Shown here: positions 1 to 7,972 of the stretch, in pieces
Layout: every line of letters starts with the position of its first letter
How positions within the stretch are numbered: the first letter of the stretch is position 1
Source of the DNA: Acidimicrobiia bacterium
GTDB taxonomy: Bacteria > Actinomycetota > Acidimicrobiia > Spongiisociales > JAHEDJ01
Length of the DNA stretch: 52,233 nt
Direction of reading: 5' to 3'
Assembly: GCA_029210695.1 (NCBI GenBank)
Contig: JARGFH010000024.1
Span: forward strand, 1-52,233
Notes under the pieces: model-generated
What the model saw: the letters and a program-made list of their open reading frames with translations, nothing else
Databases searched by the model: none
Told to the model about the DNA's origin: nothing
Program-made: the position numbers and the translations under genes

Positions 1-30
1 AACAACTAGCATCCAAACCCAACCCAAGGT

Positions 31-70
31 GAGGAATTTCGATGAGCAACCCTGGGGAATTTCAGCGAGC
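31..70. repeat. Short direct repeats, possible insertion-sequence end
   Basis: Two 17-bp near-repeats lie at 31-47 and 54-70 with a shared core GGAATTTC followed by GAGC (13 of 17 positions equal). Closely spaced repeats of this type occur in the ends of IS21-family elements. No transposase is visible, so the element body would lie left of the window. The rest of 1-341 shows no credible gene. Confidence 0.3.
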
Positions 71-163
71 GGCGTCACTGCCAGCGAAAACCGGGCATGA
101 CGAGGTTTTGGTGCCAGGGCGTTGTAGGTGATTCCACTGCGTGTCGTTTGGTTCTCGGATCGA

Positions 164-194
164 TAGGCGCCAAATAGGCGCCAAATAGGCGCCA
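164..194. repeat. Three phased GGCGCC palindromes
   Basis: TAGGCGCCA occurs three times with an exact 11-bp period (starts 164, 175, 186). Each copy contains the 6-bp palindrome GGCGCC, so the copies lie on one face of the helix. It sits downstream of the minus-strand operon that ends at 342 and no plus-strand gene follows. Function unknown: it could be a protein-binding array or a chance tandem expansion. Confidence 0.5.
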
Positions 195-341
195 GTTCCC
201 TGCCTCGACGAGTTGCGTTATCTGTCGAGAACATCGAAAGATTCCCAGATGGGCTCCGCCCCCTCGATGTGCTCAACCCCGAGGCGTACGGGGAGACCGC
301 AACCCACGACGAGAGAATCGGGTAGCCAAACGGGACGACGG

Positions 342-680
342 TCAACCGGGCGTGTCTCCGGTGGTCGTGGGTAGCTCGTCGGGAAGAAGCGGATTGGGAC
401 GATTCCTCTGCCATCGCTCGATGGCCTCCGCATCACAGTTAGTGCAGAGGTGGATGATGCGGATCCCGACCACGGAGAGTTGAGTACCCCGGGACTTCTC
501 CACGATGGCCAGGGGGACCGCCCGGAGGTCCGCGCCGCCACAATGGGCACAGATTGGTGTGGTCGGACGTTGCCAAGTCTGACCGCAGTGGCCGCAGGTG
601 ATCTCGATCTGATCCTCGACGCGACGACCGAGGAGTTCTTCTGTCTCGCCACAGATCGGGCAGGTGATGTCGAGGGCCAC
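342..680 (-). CDS. Zinc-ribbon protein with four CxxC pairs
   Basis: A 112-residue protein from a GTG start at 680. Four CxxC knuckles are spread along it (CPIC, CGHC, CAHC, CTNC), enough to bind two zinc ions, as in rubredoxin-like or zinc-ribbon proteins. The longer open frame upstream of the GTG is low-complexity Arg/Ser/Pro and looks non-coding. It is the last gene of a three-gene minus-strand set and starts 8 bp after the stop of the small ORF before it. No catalytic motif is visible. Its role is unknown; binding of nucleic acid or protein is the usual use of such ribbons. Confidence 0.55.
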   Translation of the reverse strand: MALDITCPICGETEELLGRRVEDQIEITCGHCGQTWQRPTTPICAHCGGADLRAVPLAIVEKSRGTQLSVVGIRIIHLCTNCDAEAIERWQRNRPNPLLPDELPTTTGDTPG

Positions 681-687
681 GTGCCAG

Positions 688-879
688 TCAGTCCTCGGGC
701 CAGCACTGGGGGCAGGGGGTCTGCCCCGATCGCTCGGCCTGGACTCTGATCGCCAGGACGCCTCGGATCCGGTCCGGCTGGCAGGCCGGCCGGAGGTCGT
801 CGTCTGGATGGCTGCGGTGATAGTGGCTCTCACTCATGTAGGAGATGACCAGCGAATCGGTGGGGTGGTTATCGCTCAT
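688..879 (-). CDS. Small hypothetical protein with C-terminal CPQC
   Basis: A 63-residue ORF whose ATG overlaps the TGA of the preceding SRPBCC gene by one base (TGATG), the usual sign of translational coupling. The C-terminus holds a CPQC pair, which may be a lone metal-binding knuckle or may pair with the zinc-ribbon protein encoded next. I do not recognise a family. The overlap and position between two plausible genes are the main support. Confidence 0.4.
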   Translation of the reverse strand: MSDNHPTDSLVISYMSESHYHRSHPDDDLRPACQPDRIRGVLAIRVQAERSGQTPCPQCWPED

Positions 880-1376
880 CAGCCGGATGGGGCGGTCGTC
901 ATTCGTCCCGAGAACACAACGCCGAGTTCCTCGAGGTTGGTTGAGATGGCAGCGCTGAGCCGAGCGACGTAGAAATTGGCTGCCCTTATTGGAGCTGCCG
1001 ATTCCAGGACCACGGTGGCGACCAGTCGTGTCCGGAGCTGGGAGGATGCAGCCAGCTCATAGCGGTAGCGCACGTCACCTTCTTCGAGGTTCCCGCGGAC
1101 TTCGAGAAGGCGGGGAGGCTGATAGATGCTGATCCCGAACCTGTCGCTGCCCGGTCGAGGCCAAATCCGGCGTTGGATGAAACGTGCGCCCTGACGGGGT
1201 GGCCCATCGAGAGGTGTGGTTGATGACACCGCCCAATTCCAAGACGGGTTGTTCTCCAGGTCGGACAGGTACGAGAAGACGTCTTCTAGCGATGCGGGTA
1301 TCTCGATGACCAGATCGACTCGGATCGAACTTCGACTGCTCGGGTCTGATCTATTTGGGATTGGTTCGTGTTTCAA
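879..1376 (-). CDS. SRPBCC (polyketide cyclase/START-like) protein
   Basis: 165 residues from a TTG at 1376. From about residue 20 the pattern fits the SRPBCC fold: an opening beta strand leading into IPASLEDVFSYLSD, then an NPSW motif, and a terminal amphipathic helix (about 140-158). These proteins form a deep hydrophobic cavity that binds lipids, polyketides or other small ligands. The ligand cannot be read from sequence. It is the first gene of the minus-strand operon with the small and zinc-ribbon ORFs. No clear Shine-Dalgarno precedes the TTG, so the start is uncertain, though no better in-frame start lies before the domain. Confidence 0.65.
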   Translation of the reverse strand: MKHEPIPNRSDPSSRSSIRVDLVIEIPASLEDVFSYLSDLENNPSWNWAVSSTTPLDGPPRQGARFIQRRIWPRPGSDRFGISIYQPPRLLEVRGNLEEGDVRYRYELAASSQLRTRLVATVVLESAAPIRAANFYVARLSAAISTNLEELGVVFSGRMTTAPSG

Positions 1377-1598
1377 AGTGTCTCTGTTCTTGTCTCATAT
1401 GGCTGGTCTGGCCAGCATTGGCTGCATGCGATCAGCCCGCTCCTACTGGGGTTGGTGCGGCTGGTCAGCACGCCCGGGGGTCTGATCGGTGTGCAGATCG
1501 GCTTGTTGGGCTGGTCGGGGTGTCTCTGTGGGGGTCGGTGCCGAAATAGATCACGACCAGGTTGGAGTCCGGAGTGAGCTGGGAAGGTCTGCGCCGAT

Positions 1599-3170
1599 TC
1601 ATACACCGACGATTGGGTCGAGGGTCAACTCGGGGTGATCGCGGCGGATCCCGTCCAGCCAACCCTGCCCGGTGAACAGGGCGAGGATGGTCCCGTCGGA
1701 GCGGGTGGCTATCTCCACTCCCCTACGCCCGGCCAGGGTTGCCCTCCCCTGTCCGTCGGTGCGTCGTGCCACCGAATAGGGAGCAGGGTCGCATTGGGGG
1801 TGGGCGCCGAACTCGTTGCGGAGCCGGTGCAGGGCCACCTCGAACTGAAGCTCACCGACTGCGGCGAGGATCGGCTCCCGTTCCCCGCCTTCGAAGGTGT
1901 TCAGGGCTTGGATCACACCCTCCTCGTCGAGCTGGGTGATCCCCTTGCGGAACTGCTTGTACCGGGCGGTGTCGAGGTTTCGGGCGATCCGGAAATGCTC
2001 GGGGGCAAATGTCGGGATCGGCGGGAACTGCGCTCTGCCGTCGACACTGAGACTGTCCCCGATCTTGAGATCGGCCGCGTTGACCAGCCCGACCACGTCT
2101 CCCGGGTAGGCCACGTCGACCGTCTCCCGGTCCCTGCCGAACACCTGATGGGCGTGTTTGGTGGAAAAGCCGCGACCCGTCCGATTGTTGACCAGGGTCA
2201 TGCCCCGTTCAAATCGCCCCGAGCAGACCCGCATGAAGGCGATCCGGTCGCGGTGGCGGGCGTCGAGGTTGGCCTGGATCTTGAACACGAAACCCGACAG
2301 CCCTTGGTCGAGAGACTTCGGCTCGCCTCCAAGCCCGGACCAGGGCTGAGGGGCAGGTGCGATCTCGGCGATGGCGTCGAGGAGGAGACGCACCCCGAAA
2401 TTCCACAGCGCGGAGCCGAAGAAGACCGGAGTCGACTCCCCGGCAAGGAACCGTTTCTGGTCGTGGTCGGCCTCCACCGCGTCCAACAGTCCCAGCTCCT
2501 GGACTGCCTGAGCCCGGATCGGACTGGTCTCGACCAAGTCGAGCCGGGCACGATCCTCCCCTCCGATCTTCCCTCCTCTGGGGGTACGTTCGAACCTCCA
2601 CAACGAACCGTCCCGCCGATCGACCACTCCTTCGAATTCGGGGCCACTGCCAACCGGCCAGGTGACCGGAGTTGCCTTGATCCCGAGCCGAGCCTCGAGG
2701 TCGTCGATCAGCGCCAGCGGGCCGAGCCCGGGGCGGTCCATCTTGTTGACGAATGTGATCAGGGGCAGACCACGGGCCTGGGCCACCTGGAACAGCTTGA
2801 GCGTCTGGGACTCGATACCACGGGCCGCGTCGATGACGATCACCGCGGCGTCCACCGCGGACAGCACCCGATAGGTGTCCTCGGAGAAGTCACGGTGTCC
2901 CGGTGTGTCCAACAGGTTGAAAACCAGACCGTCATGGGGAAACTGAAGGACCGTCGAGCTGATCGAAATGCCCCGCTGTCGCTCCAGGTCCATCCAATCC
3001 GAGGTCACATCGCGCTGACGACCGGCCCGGGCACGCACCGAACCAGCCTCGGCTATCGCACCCGAATAGAGCAGAAGCTTCTCGGTGAGGGTCGTCTTCC
3101 CGGCGTCAGGGTGGGAGATGACGGCGAAAGTGCGGCGACGATCGACCTCAGGGGTAATGACGTCGATCAT
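1599..3170 (-). CDS. prfC: Peptide chain release factor 3
   Basis: A 523-residue translational GTPase of normal RF3 length. It shows the P-loop HPDAGKTT (about 20-27), the switch I region with RQRGISIS, DTPGH (switch II) and NKMD (guanine specificity). RF3 uses GTP to recycle RF1/RF2 from the ribosome after termination and takes part in post-peptidyl-transfer quality control. The ATG at 3170 is preceded by GAGGGACG and overlaps the merR stop (ATGA), so the two genes are probably co-translated. The longer frame upstream of this ATG lies inside merR and is not used. Confidence 0.93.
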   Translation of the reverse strand: MIDVITPEVDRRRTFAVISHPDAGKTTLTEKLLLYSGAIAEAGSVRARAGRQRDVTSDWMDLERQRGISISSTVLQFPHDGLVFNLLDTPGHRDFSEDTYRVLSAVDAAVIVIDAARGIESQTLKLFQVAQARGLPLITFVNKMDRPGLGPLALIDDLEARLGIKATPVTWPVGSGPEFEGVVDRRDGSLWRFERTPRGGKIGGEDRARLDLVETSPIRAQAVQELGLLDAVEADHDQKRFLAGESTPVFFGSALWNFGVRLLLDAIAEIAPAPQPWSGLGGEPKSLDQGLSGFVFKIQANLDARHRDRIAFMRVCSGRFERGMTLVNNRTGRGFSTKHAHQVFGRDRETVDVAYPGDVVGLVNAADLKIGDSLSVDGRAQFPPIPTFAPEHFRIARNLDTARYKQFRKGITQLDEEGVIQALNTFEGGEREPILAAVGELQFEVALHRLRNEFGAHPQCDPAPYSVARRTDGQGRATLAGRRGVEIATRSDGTILALFTGQGWLDGIRRDHPELTLDPIVGV

Positions 3171-3559
3171 CTCGTCCCTCGCACCGAGCCGACCGAAAGA
3201 CTTCGTAATGCATCCCGGGCCGCCGTCAGCCGATCCTCCAACTGATCGCATCTCTCCAAGGCTTGGCCGATCACACCCTCCAAACGTCTCTCCGCCTCAC
3301 CGGCGACAGCGGCGGCACCTTCACAGAGCAGGTCCACGCATTCGAGGAGTTCACCCAACGTCTCCAACGACATGCCCACCGGCTTCAGAGCCTTGACCAG
3401 TCGCAACCGATCCACATCGGTTTCGGTGTAGAGACGGAATCCACCCTCGGTCCTCCCCGACGGAGTCACCAGCCCGATCTCCTCGTAGTAGCGGATGGTG
3501 CGCAGCGACAAGCCGACTCTCTCGGCGACCTCACCAATCTGGAAATGGTTGTCGATCAT
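3167..3559 (-). CDS. MerR-family transcriptional regulator
   Basis: 130 residues. An N-terminal winged HTH of MerR type (FQIGEVAERVGLSLRTIRYYEE, written here as IGEVAERVG then RTIRYYEEIGL, residues 7-28) is followed by the wing GGFRLYTETDVDRL and a long C-terminal coiled coil for dimerisation. Only one pair of Cys lies in the effector region (about 75-79, CVDLLC), which leaves a metal or small-molecule ligand open. It is transcribed with prfC and diverges from the operon starting at 3674. A palindrome in the shared promoter is the likely operator. Confidence 0.88.
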   Translation of the reverse strand: MIDNHFQIGEVAERVGLSLRTIRYYEEIGLVTPSGRTEGGFRLYTETDVDRLRLVKALKPVGMSLETLGELLECVDLLCEGAAAVAGEAERRLEGVIGQALERCDQLEDRLTAARDALRSLSVGSVRGTR

Positions 3560-3629
3560 CGGTTCTTTCCCTGGTGGGGTGATGAAGGCCTGGCACCGCC
3601 CGGTTTGGGCAAGGCAGGCCTACCCGTGT

Positions 3630-3655
3630 ACTCTACCCTAACGTAAGAGAAGAGT
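3630..3655. promoter_or_regulatory. MerR-type operator palindrome
   Basis: A 26-bp imperfect palindrome (20 of 26 symmetric) with centre ACCCTAACGTAAGAG and outer arms ACTCT/AGAGT. It lies between merR (start 3559) and the plus-strand ORF at 3674. ACCCTAACGT-centred dyads are typical of actinobacterial MerR operators. The neighbouring merR gene is the obvious candidate binder, controlling both directions. Confidence 0.65.
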
Positions 3656-3673
3656 TGAAATCAGGAGTTTTCG

Positions 3674-3886
3674 ATGAGTCAACCAGCGACCAGATTGGAG
3701 ATCGCCGACGCGGTCAGAACCGCGTTCGAGGGTGGTGGAGCCAGCCGCGATGAGATCCTCGCAGCCGCAGCCGGGAGCGGTAGCAGACCGGAGGTGGCCG
3801 AGGTGCTGACCGGACTTACTGTCCGTCGCTACTCCCGACTCAACGAGATTTGGCATGAGCTGGCCGAAATCCCGGTCGGAGTTTGA
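3674..3886 (+). CDS. Small hypothetical protein, first gene of RNase J operon
   Basis: 70 residues, predicted mostly helical, no cysteines, no transmembrane segment. The first half resembles a helix-turn-helix-like arrangement (TRLEIADAVRTAFEGGGASRD) but I cannot assign a family. It starts 18 bp after the MerR-type palindrome, and its TGA overlaps the TTG start of the ADP-ribosylglycohydrolase gene (TTGA), which supports real translation and coupling. AGGAGTTTTCG just before the ATG serves as ribosome binding site. Confidence 0.6.
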   Translation: MSQPATRLEIADAVRTAFEGGGASRDEILAAAAGSGSRPEVAEVLTGLTVRRYSRLNEIWHELAEIPVGV

Positions 3887-4815
3887 CCGGGACAACGAGC
3901 ACGATCAACCTCGCCGACCGATATCGCGGCGCAATGGTCGGCACAGCAGTCGGTGACGCCCTGGGCGCACCCACTGAAGGCCAGGCGAGGGTTCCCCCCG
4001 CCTATCTCGAGACGCTGGACACACACCCCAACCTCTCATACACCGACGACACTGCAATGACCCTGGCAGTAGCCAGGTCACTGGTCGACCAAGGCGGATT
4101 CGAAGGACCTCACATGGCCGCCACCCTGGCCGCGCAATTCGCCGCCGAGCCGTTTCGAGGTTACGGGTCTGGCCCACCCATCGTCTTCTTCCGTCTCGAG
4201 AACGGTGTGAGCTGGGATCAAGCATCGAGAAGCCTGTTCAACGGGACCGGCTCCTACGGCAACGGCGCCTCGATGCGGGTGGCGCCCGTCGCTCTCCACA
4301 CCTTCCCCGACCTCGACTCGGCCGCTGAGTGTGCCGCCCAGACGGCACTGATCACCCACAGCCATCCCGAAGGGATCGACGGCGCTGTCGCCCAGACCGT
4401 GGCCATCGCCTTACTCCTCAACACCGAGACGCTCAATCCGCAAGCCCTGATCCGAACCGTACGCTCCCATGTGAAAACACCGGTGTTCCGAGACAAGCTC
4501 TCCTTTCTCGCCAAACATGCCGGGAGTCGAGACGCCGGCGAGCTGGCCGAAGTCCTCGGCACTGGTATCGCCGCCCACGCCTCGGTGGTGACCGCACTCG
4601 GCTGCTTCCTCAGCTCGCCCGACTCCTTCTCCGAAGCGGTCAAGAGCGCGGTCGGCCTCGGCGGCGACACCGACACCATCGCCGCCATGACCGGAGCGTT
4701 GGCCGGCGCCCACCTCGGTCACAACGCCATCCCGCCGGCCTGGCAGTCAGTAGAAGGGTCGGCCGACCTCTGTGTCCTCGCTGATCGGCTCCACTCCCGA
4801 TATCGGGCCCGATGA
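3883..4815 (+). CDS. ADP-ribosylglycohydrolase family protein
   Basis: 310 residues, the usual length of DraG/ARH-type hydrolases. The metal-binding and substrate loops are present: GDALGAPTEG (about 25-34), TDDTAM (about 54-59), NGASMR (about 128-133) and GGDTDT near residue 260. The family removes ADP-ribose from proteins, nucleic acids or small molecules with two Mg ions. TTG start at 3883 overlaps the previous stop, and the stop overlaps the next ATG. Its place in an operon with RNA-acting enzymes suggests ADP-ribosylated RNA or ribosome-linked substrate, but this is inference. Confidence 0.88.
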   Translation: MTGTTSTINLADRYRGAMVGTAVGDALGAPTEGQARVPPAYLETLDTHPNLSYTDDTAMTLAVARSLVDQGGFEGPHMAATLAAQFAAEPFRGYGSGPPIVFFRLENGVSWDQASRSLFNGTGSYGNGASMRVAPVALHTFPDLDSAAECAAQTALITHSHPEGIDGAVAQTVAIALLLNTETLNPQALIRTVRSHVKTPVFRDKLSFLAKHAGSRDAGELAEVLGTGIAAHASVVTALGCFLSSPDSFSEAVKSAVGLGGDTDTIAAMTGALAGAHLGHNAIPPAWQSVEGSADLCVLADRLHSRYRAR

Positions 4816-5205
4816 GCCGCTATCTCTATCTTTCCACCCCCCATCCCCACCGCCTCGAAGTCGAAGCGGCGGCCGATGAGGTGGTCGGCTCTGATCCTCC
4901 GATCGGACCGGTACCAACCAGACCGGGCCAGGACGCCGACGGCTGGAGAAGGATGGTCGGCCATCACGTGGCCGCCTGTGACGGGATGCTGGTGCTGATC
5001 AGCCTCGCCCCTGACCCGAAACAGGAGTACGAGATCGAGAGTGCCCGCCATGCCGGAACTCCGATCCTGATCCGCACCGCCCGGGCCGACGTGAATGTCG
5101 AGGTGGGAAGGCCGCCCGGTGGAACCGTTCCTACTCGATACGGTCGGCATCTTCATGAACCTGGCCATGACAGACTCCCCGCCGGCGTGGGCGACACACC
5201 GGTGA
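4812..5205 (+). CDS. Rossmann-like hypothetical protein, apparent frameshift near 5100
   Basis: From ATG 4812 the frame reads about 97 residues with a pattern like nucleotide-processing Rossmannoid proteins (a CDGMLVLIS strand followed by EYEIESARHAGTPILI). After about 5100 the reading frame that makes sense shifts by one base (removing one G near 5099-5100). It then continues RWEGRPVEPFLLDTVGIF and ends at a TGA (5203-5205) that overlaps the GTG of the glycosyltransferase at 5202. Unshifted, the frame runs into the glycosyltransferase and would give a chimaera. Either a real frameshift or a consensus error. Family uncertain; resemblance to the 2-deoxyribosyltransferase/DUF4406 group is only suggestive. 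Confidence 0.45.
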
Positions 5206-6293
5206 GGATCGTCCTGGTCAACCCCTATTTCGACGGATCGCATGAGGCGTGGGCGGAGGGGTATGCCGCCCACTCCGGTCACGAGGTTCGGGTGGTCACC
5301 CATCCTGGAAGATGGTGAAAGTGGCGGATGCGAGGATCAGCTCTCACCCTGGCCCGATCCCTTGCCGAGCTGGAGGGATGGGACCCGGACCTGGCCCTGG
5401 TCTCGGACATGATCGACCTGGCCCAGTTCCGCAACTTCGCCCACCCCCACATCGGCCACCCGCCCGCCGTCCCCTACTTCCACGAGTCCCGGCTCACCTA
5501 CCCCACACCCGCCGGTACCGAGCCTGACCTCTCCTATGCGTTGACCAACTGGCTGTCCGCGTACGCCGCCGACCGGATCCTGTTCAACTCCGAATACCAC
5601 CGCAACGTCTTCTTCGACCGGCTACCCCGCCTACTCCACGATTTCCCGGATCTGACCCATGAGCATCTCATCGATCAAGTCGCCGCCCGTAGCGAGGTGC
5701 TCCCGGTTGGGATCGACCTGTCCTGGGTCGAGGACCGGGCCGATCGGAGCGGCCTGCCGCGCATCCTCTGGAACCATCGCTGGGACCATGACAAGTACCC
5801 TGACGCCTTCGCCGACGCCGTCGAACAGCTCCTGGACTCCGGTGCCGATTTCGAGTTCGTCCTCCTCAGGCCTCGCCCGCCGCAACCCCCGCCGGCCCTG
5901 ACCCGCATCCGCGCTGTTGCCGGTAATCGGATCGTCCACGACGGTGAGGCAACCCTCGACCTGTACCGTAAGCTGGTGGCCAGCTGTGACGTGGTCGTGT
6001 CCACCGCTCTCCAGGAATTCTTCGGGATCTCGATGATCGAAGCCGTCGCCGCCGGCTGCCGGCCGGTACTCCCCAATCGTCTCTCCTATCCAGGGCTGAT
6101 TGCCGCCGGCTACCACGAAACCGTGCTCTACCCCGACGGTGGGCTGGTCGAAACGTTGACCATCGCCTTAAACGAGCCCCTCCCACCGCCAGGACTGCAA
6201 TCCGCGATGGCCCGTTACTCGTGGAACGAACTGGCACCGGTCTACGACGGGCGGCTCCAACAGATCGCCACCGACGCGGGAGTCCTGCCGTGA
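5202..6293 (+). pseudogene. Queuosine-tRNA mannosyltransferase-like glycosyltransferase, interrupted by in-frame UGA
   Basis: The protein starts with GTG at 5202 and has the DUF3524/GTDC1 N-terminal signature (a VNPYFDGSHEAWAEGYAAHS run). At 5316-5318 an in-frame TGA falls inside the conserved PGR-x-W-K-W-R-M-R-G block, exactly where family members carry Trp. The same frame then continues for another 325 codons to 6293, with a GT-B style C-terminal half (ALQEFFGISMIEAVAAG near the end, the sugar-nucleotide binding site). Family enzymes mannosylate queuosine in tRNA-Asp or are close relatives. Its TGA overlaps the rnj start. An ATG/GTG restart near 5328 would lose the N-terminal domain. Confidence 0.75.
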
Positions 6294-7927
6294 CCGTCAG
6301 TGTCTCGTTTCTTGGTGGATTGGGCGAGATCGGCCGCAACTGCGCCGCGGTCGAGGTCGAAGGCCACCTCTGTCTCATCGATGTCGGACTCATGTTCCCC
6401 GAAGAGGACATGCTCGGCGTCGACCTGGTATTCCCGGACTGGTCGTGGCTGGTGAAACGACGCCAAGACGTCGAATGCGTGATCCTCACCCACGGCCACG
6501 AAGACCATATGGGAGCCCTCGCCTACTTCCTCGGCGACATCAACGTCCCGGTCTATGGGACCAGTCTCGCCCTCCAGATCGCAGCAGGGCGGGTCGAAGA
6601 GCTCGGAGTCAAAGCCGATTGGCGTCCGGTCGACGGTTTCAAGTGGCAACAGCACGGGCCGTTCCGGTTCCAACTGATACCAGTCACCCACTCAATCCCT
6701 GACGCCAGAGGCATCGCCTTCGACACGCCAGAAGGAATCGTCATCCACTCCGGAGACTTCAAACTCGACCCCACCCCCATCGACGGCCGTCCCACCGATC
6801 TGGCCATGTTCGCCGCCCTCGGCACCCGCGGAGTCAGACTGCTGCTTTCGGATTCGACCAACGCCGAATCCCCCGGCTTCACCCCGTCGGAAAGCTCCCT
6901 GGCCCAACCCATCACCGACATAATCCGGGCCGCACCGGGACGGGTCGTAGCCGCCTGCTTCAGCTCCCATGTCCACCGAGTGCAACAGATCGCCGATGCC
7001 GGCCTCGACACCGGACGCAGCATCGCCCTGTTCGGCCGGTCGATGCAACGAAACGCAGGCGTCGCCCGGGACCTCGGCATCCTCCGCATCCCCGAGAAAC
7101 GAATGGTCGACATCGAAGACCTACTCAAGCTGCCCGAGAAAGAACAGCTGCTCATCACGACCGGCAGCCAGGGAGAGCCTTTCGCCGCCCTCTCCCTGAT
7201 GGCCCAGGGTCGGCACCGCTTCCTCGACATCGACCACGAGGACACGGTGATCATCTCGGCCACTCCCATCCCCGGCAACGAGACCGCGGTGTCCCATGTT
7301 GTCAGCCGGCTCCTCCGCCTCGGAGCTGAAGTGTTCCACGGACGTAACGCCCCCGTCCACGTCTCCGGCCACGCCGCCCGCGACGAGCTGTTGACCATGC
7401 TCAACGTGATCCGACCCAAAGCGATGGTCCCGGTCCACGGCGAGTATCGGCACCTCCATGCACACGCCCAGCTCGCCCGACGAGTCGGTATCCCCTTCGT
7501 CGAAGTCCTCGAAGACGGCGACCGGATCACACTCGACGGCCGTAAGACCACGGTCCAACGCCGGGCCTTCGAAGCCGGATACGTATACCTCGACGGCTCA
7601 GGCTTCGGAGAGGTCCAACGCGGTGTGCTCAGAGACCGCGGACATCTCGCCGACGAAGGAGTCGTGGTGGTTACTGTCGCCATCAGCCACGAGACCGGGG
7701 AACTGGTCCACGGGCCCGACCTCGACAGCCATGGCCTCATGGACGACCCCACCTCTGTACTCGACAAAGCAGCCGACGCTATCCGGATCGCGTTGAGCGA
7801 CAAGTCACCATCAAGGACGCCTGATAGAAAAGACCTACAGGCCACGGTGAGGCAGGCGGCTTCCAGGGTGTTCCGAGCCGAAACCTCCCGCAAACCGGTG
7901 ATCATCCCCATCATCCTCGAGCTGTAG
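6290..7927 (+). CDS. rnj: Ribonuclease J
   Basis: 545 residues, metallo-beta-lactamase/beta-CASP nuclease of normal RNase J length. GTG at 6290 overlaps the upstream stop (GTGA). Motifs: FLGGLGEIGRN at the N-terminus, HGHEDH (zinc ligands, about residues 66-71), HSGDFK with the following Asp, and PVHGEYRHL plus HVSGHA of the beta-CASP domain. RNase J is a 5'-3' exo- and endonuclease acting in mRNA decay and rRNA/tRNA maturation. Here it closes an operon with tRNA-modification-like and ADP-ribose genes. The C-terminal tail (VRQAASRVFRAET) matches the dimerisation domain. Confidence 0.95.
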   Translation: MTVSVSFLGGLGEIGRNCAAVEVEGHLCLIDVGLMFPEEDMLGVDLVFPDWSWLVKRRQDVECVILTHGHEDHMGALAYFLGDINVPVYGTSLALQIAAGRVEELGVKADWRPVDGFKWQQHGPFRFQLIPVTHSIPDARGIAFDTPEGIVIHSGDFKLDPTPIDGRPTDLAMFAALGTRGVRLLLSDSTNAESPGFTPSESSLAQPITDIIRAAPGRVVAACFSSHVHRVQQIADAGLDTGRSIALFGRSMQRNAGVARDLGILRIPEKRMVDIEDLLKLPEKEQLLITTGSQGEPFAALSLMAQGRHRFLDIDHEDTVIISATPIPGNETAVSHVVSRLLRLGAEVFHGRNAPVHVSGHAARDELLTMLNVIRPKAMVPVHGEYRHLHAHAQLARRVGIPFVEVLEDGDRITLDGRKTTVQRRAFEAGYVYLDGSGFGEVQRGVLRDRGHLADEGVVVVTVAISHETGELVHGPDLDSHGLMDDPTSVLDKAADAIRIALSDKSPSRTPDRKDLQATVRQAASRVFRAETSRKPVIIPIILEL

Positions 7928-7972
7928 AAGCCCGACCCGGATCTGGTGGGATCTTCCCGCCCGGACGCAGGC

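Noticed and set aside
1635-3245. 536-codon plus-strand open frame
   Set aside because: It is the antisense shadow of prfC, which has all RF3 motifs; the plus-strand protein shows no family pattern.
5202-5340. Selenocysteine at the UGA of the glycosyltransferase
   Set aside because: The family has Trp, not Cys, at this place, and no SECIS-like hairpin is evident just after the codon.
6553-7914. 453-codon minus-strand open frame
   Set aside because: Antisense to RNase J and rich in Ser/Arg/Pro, typical of a high-GC shadow frame.
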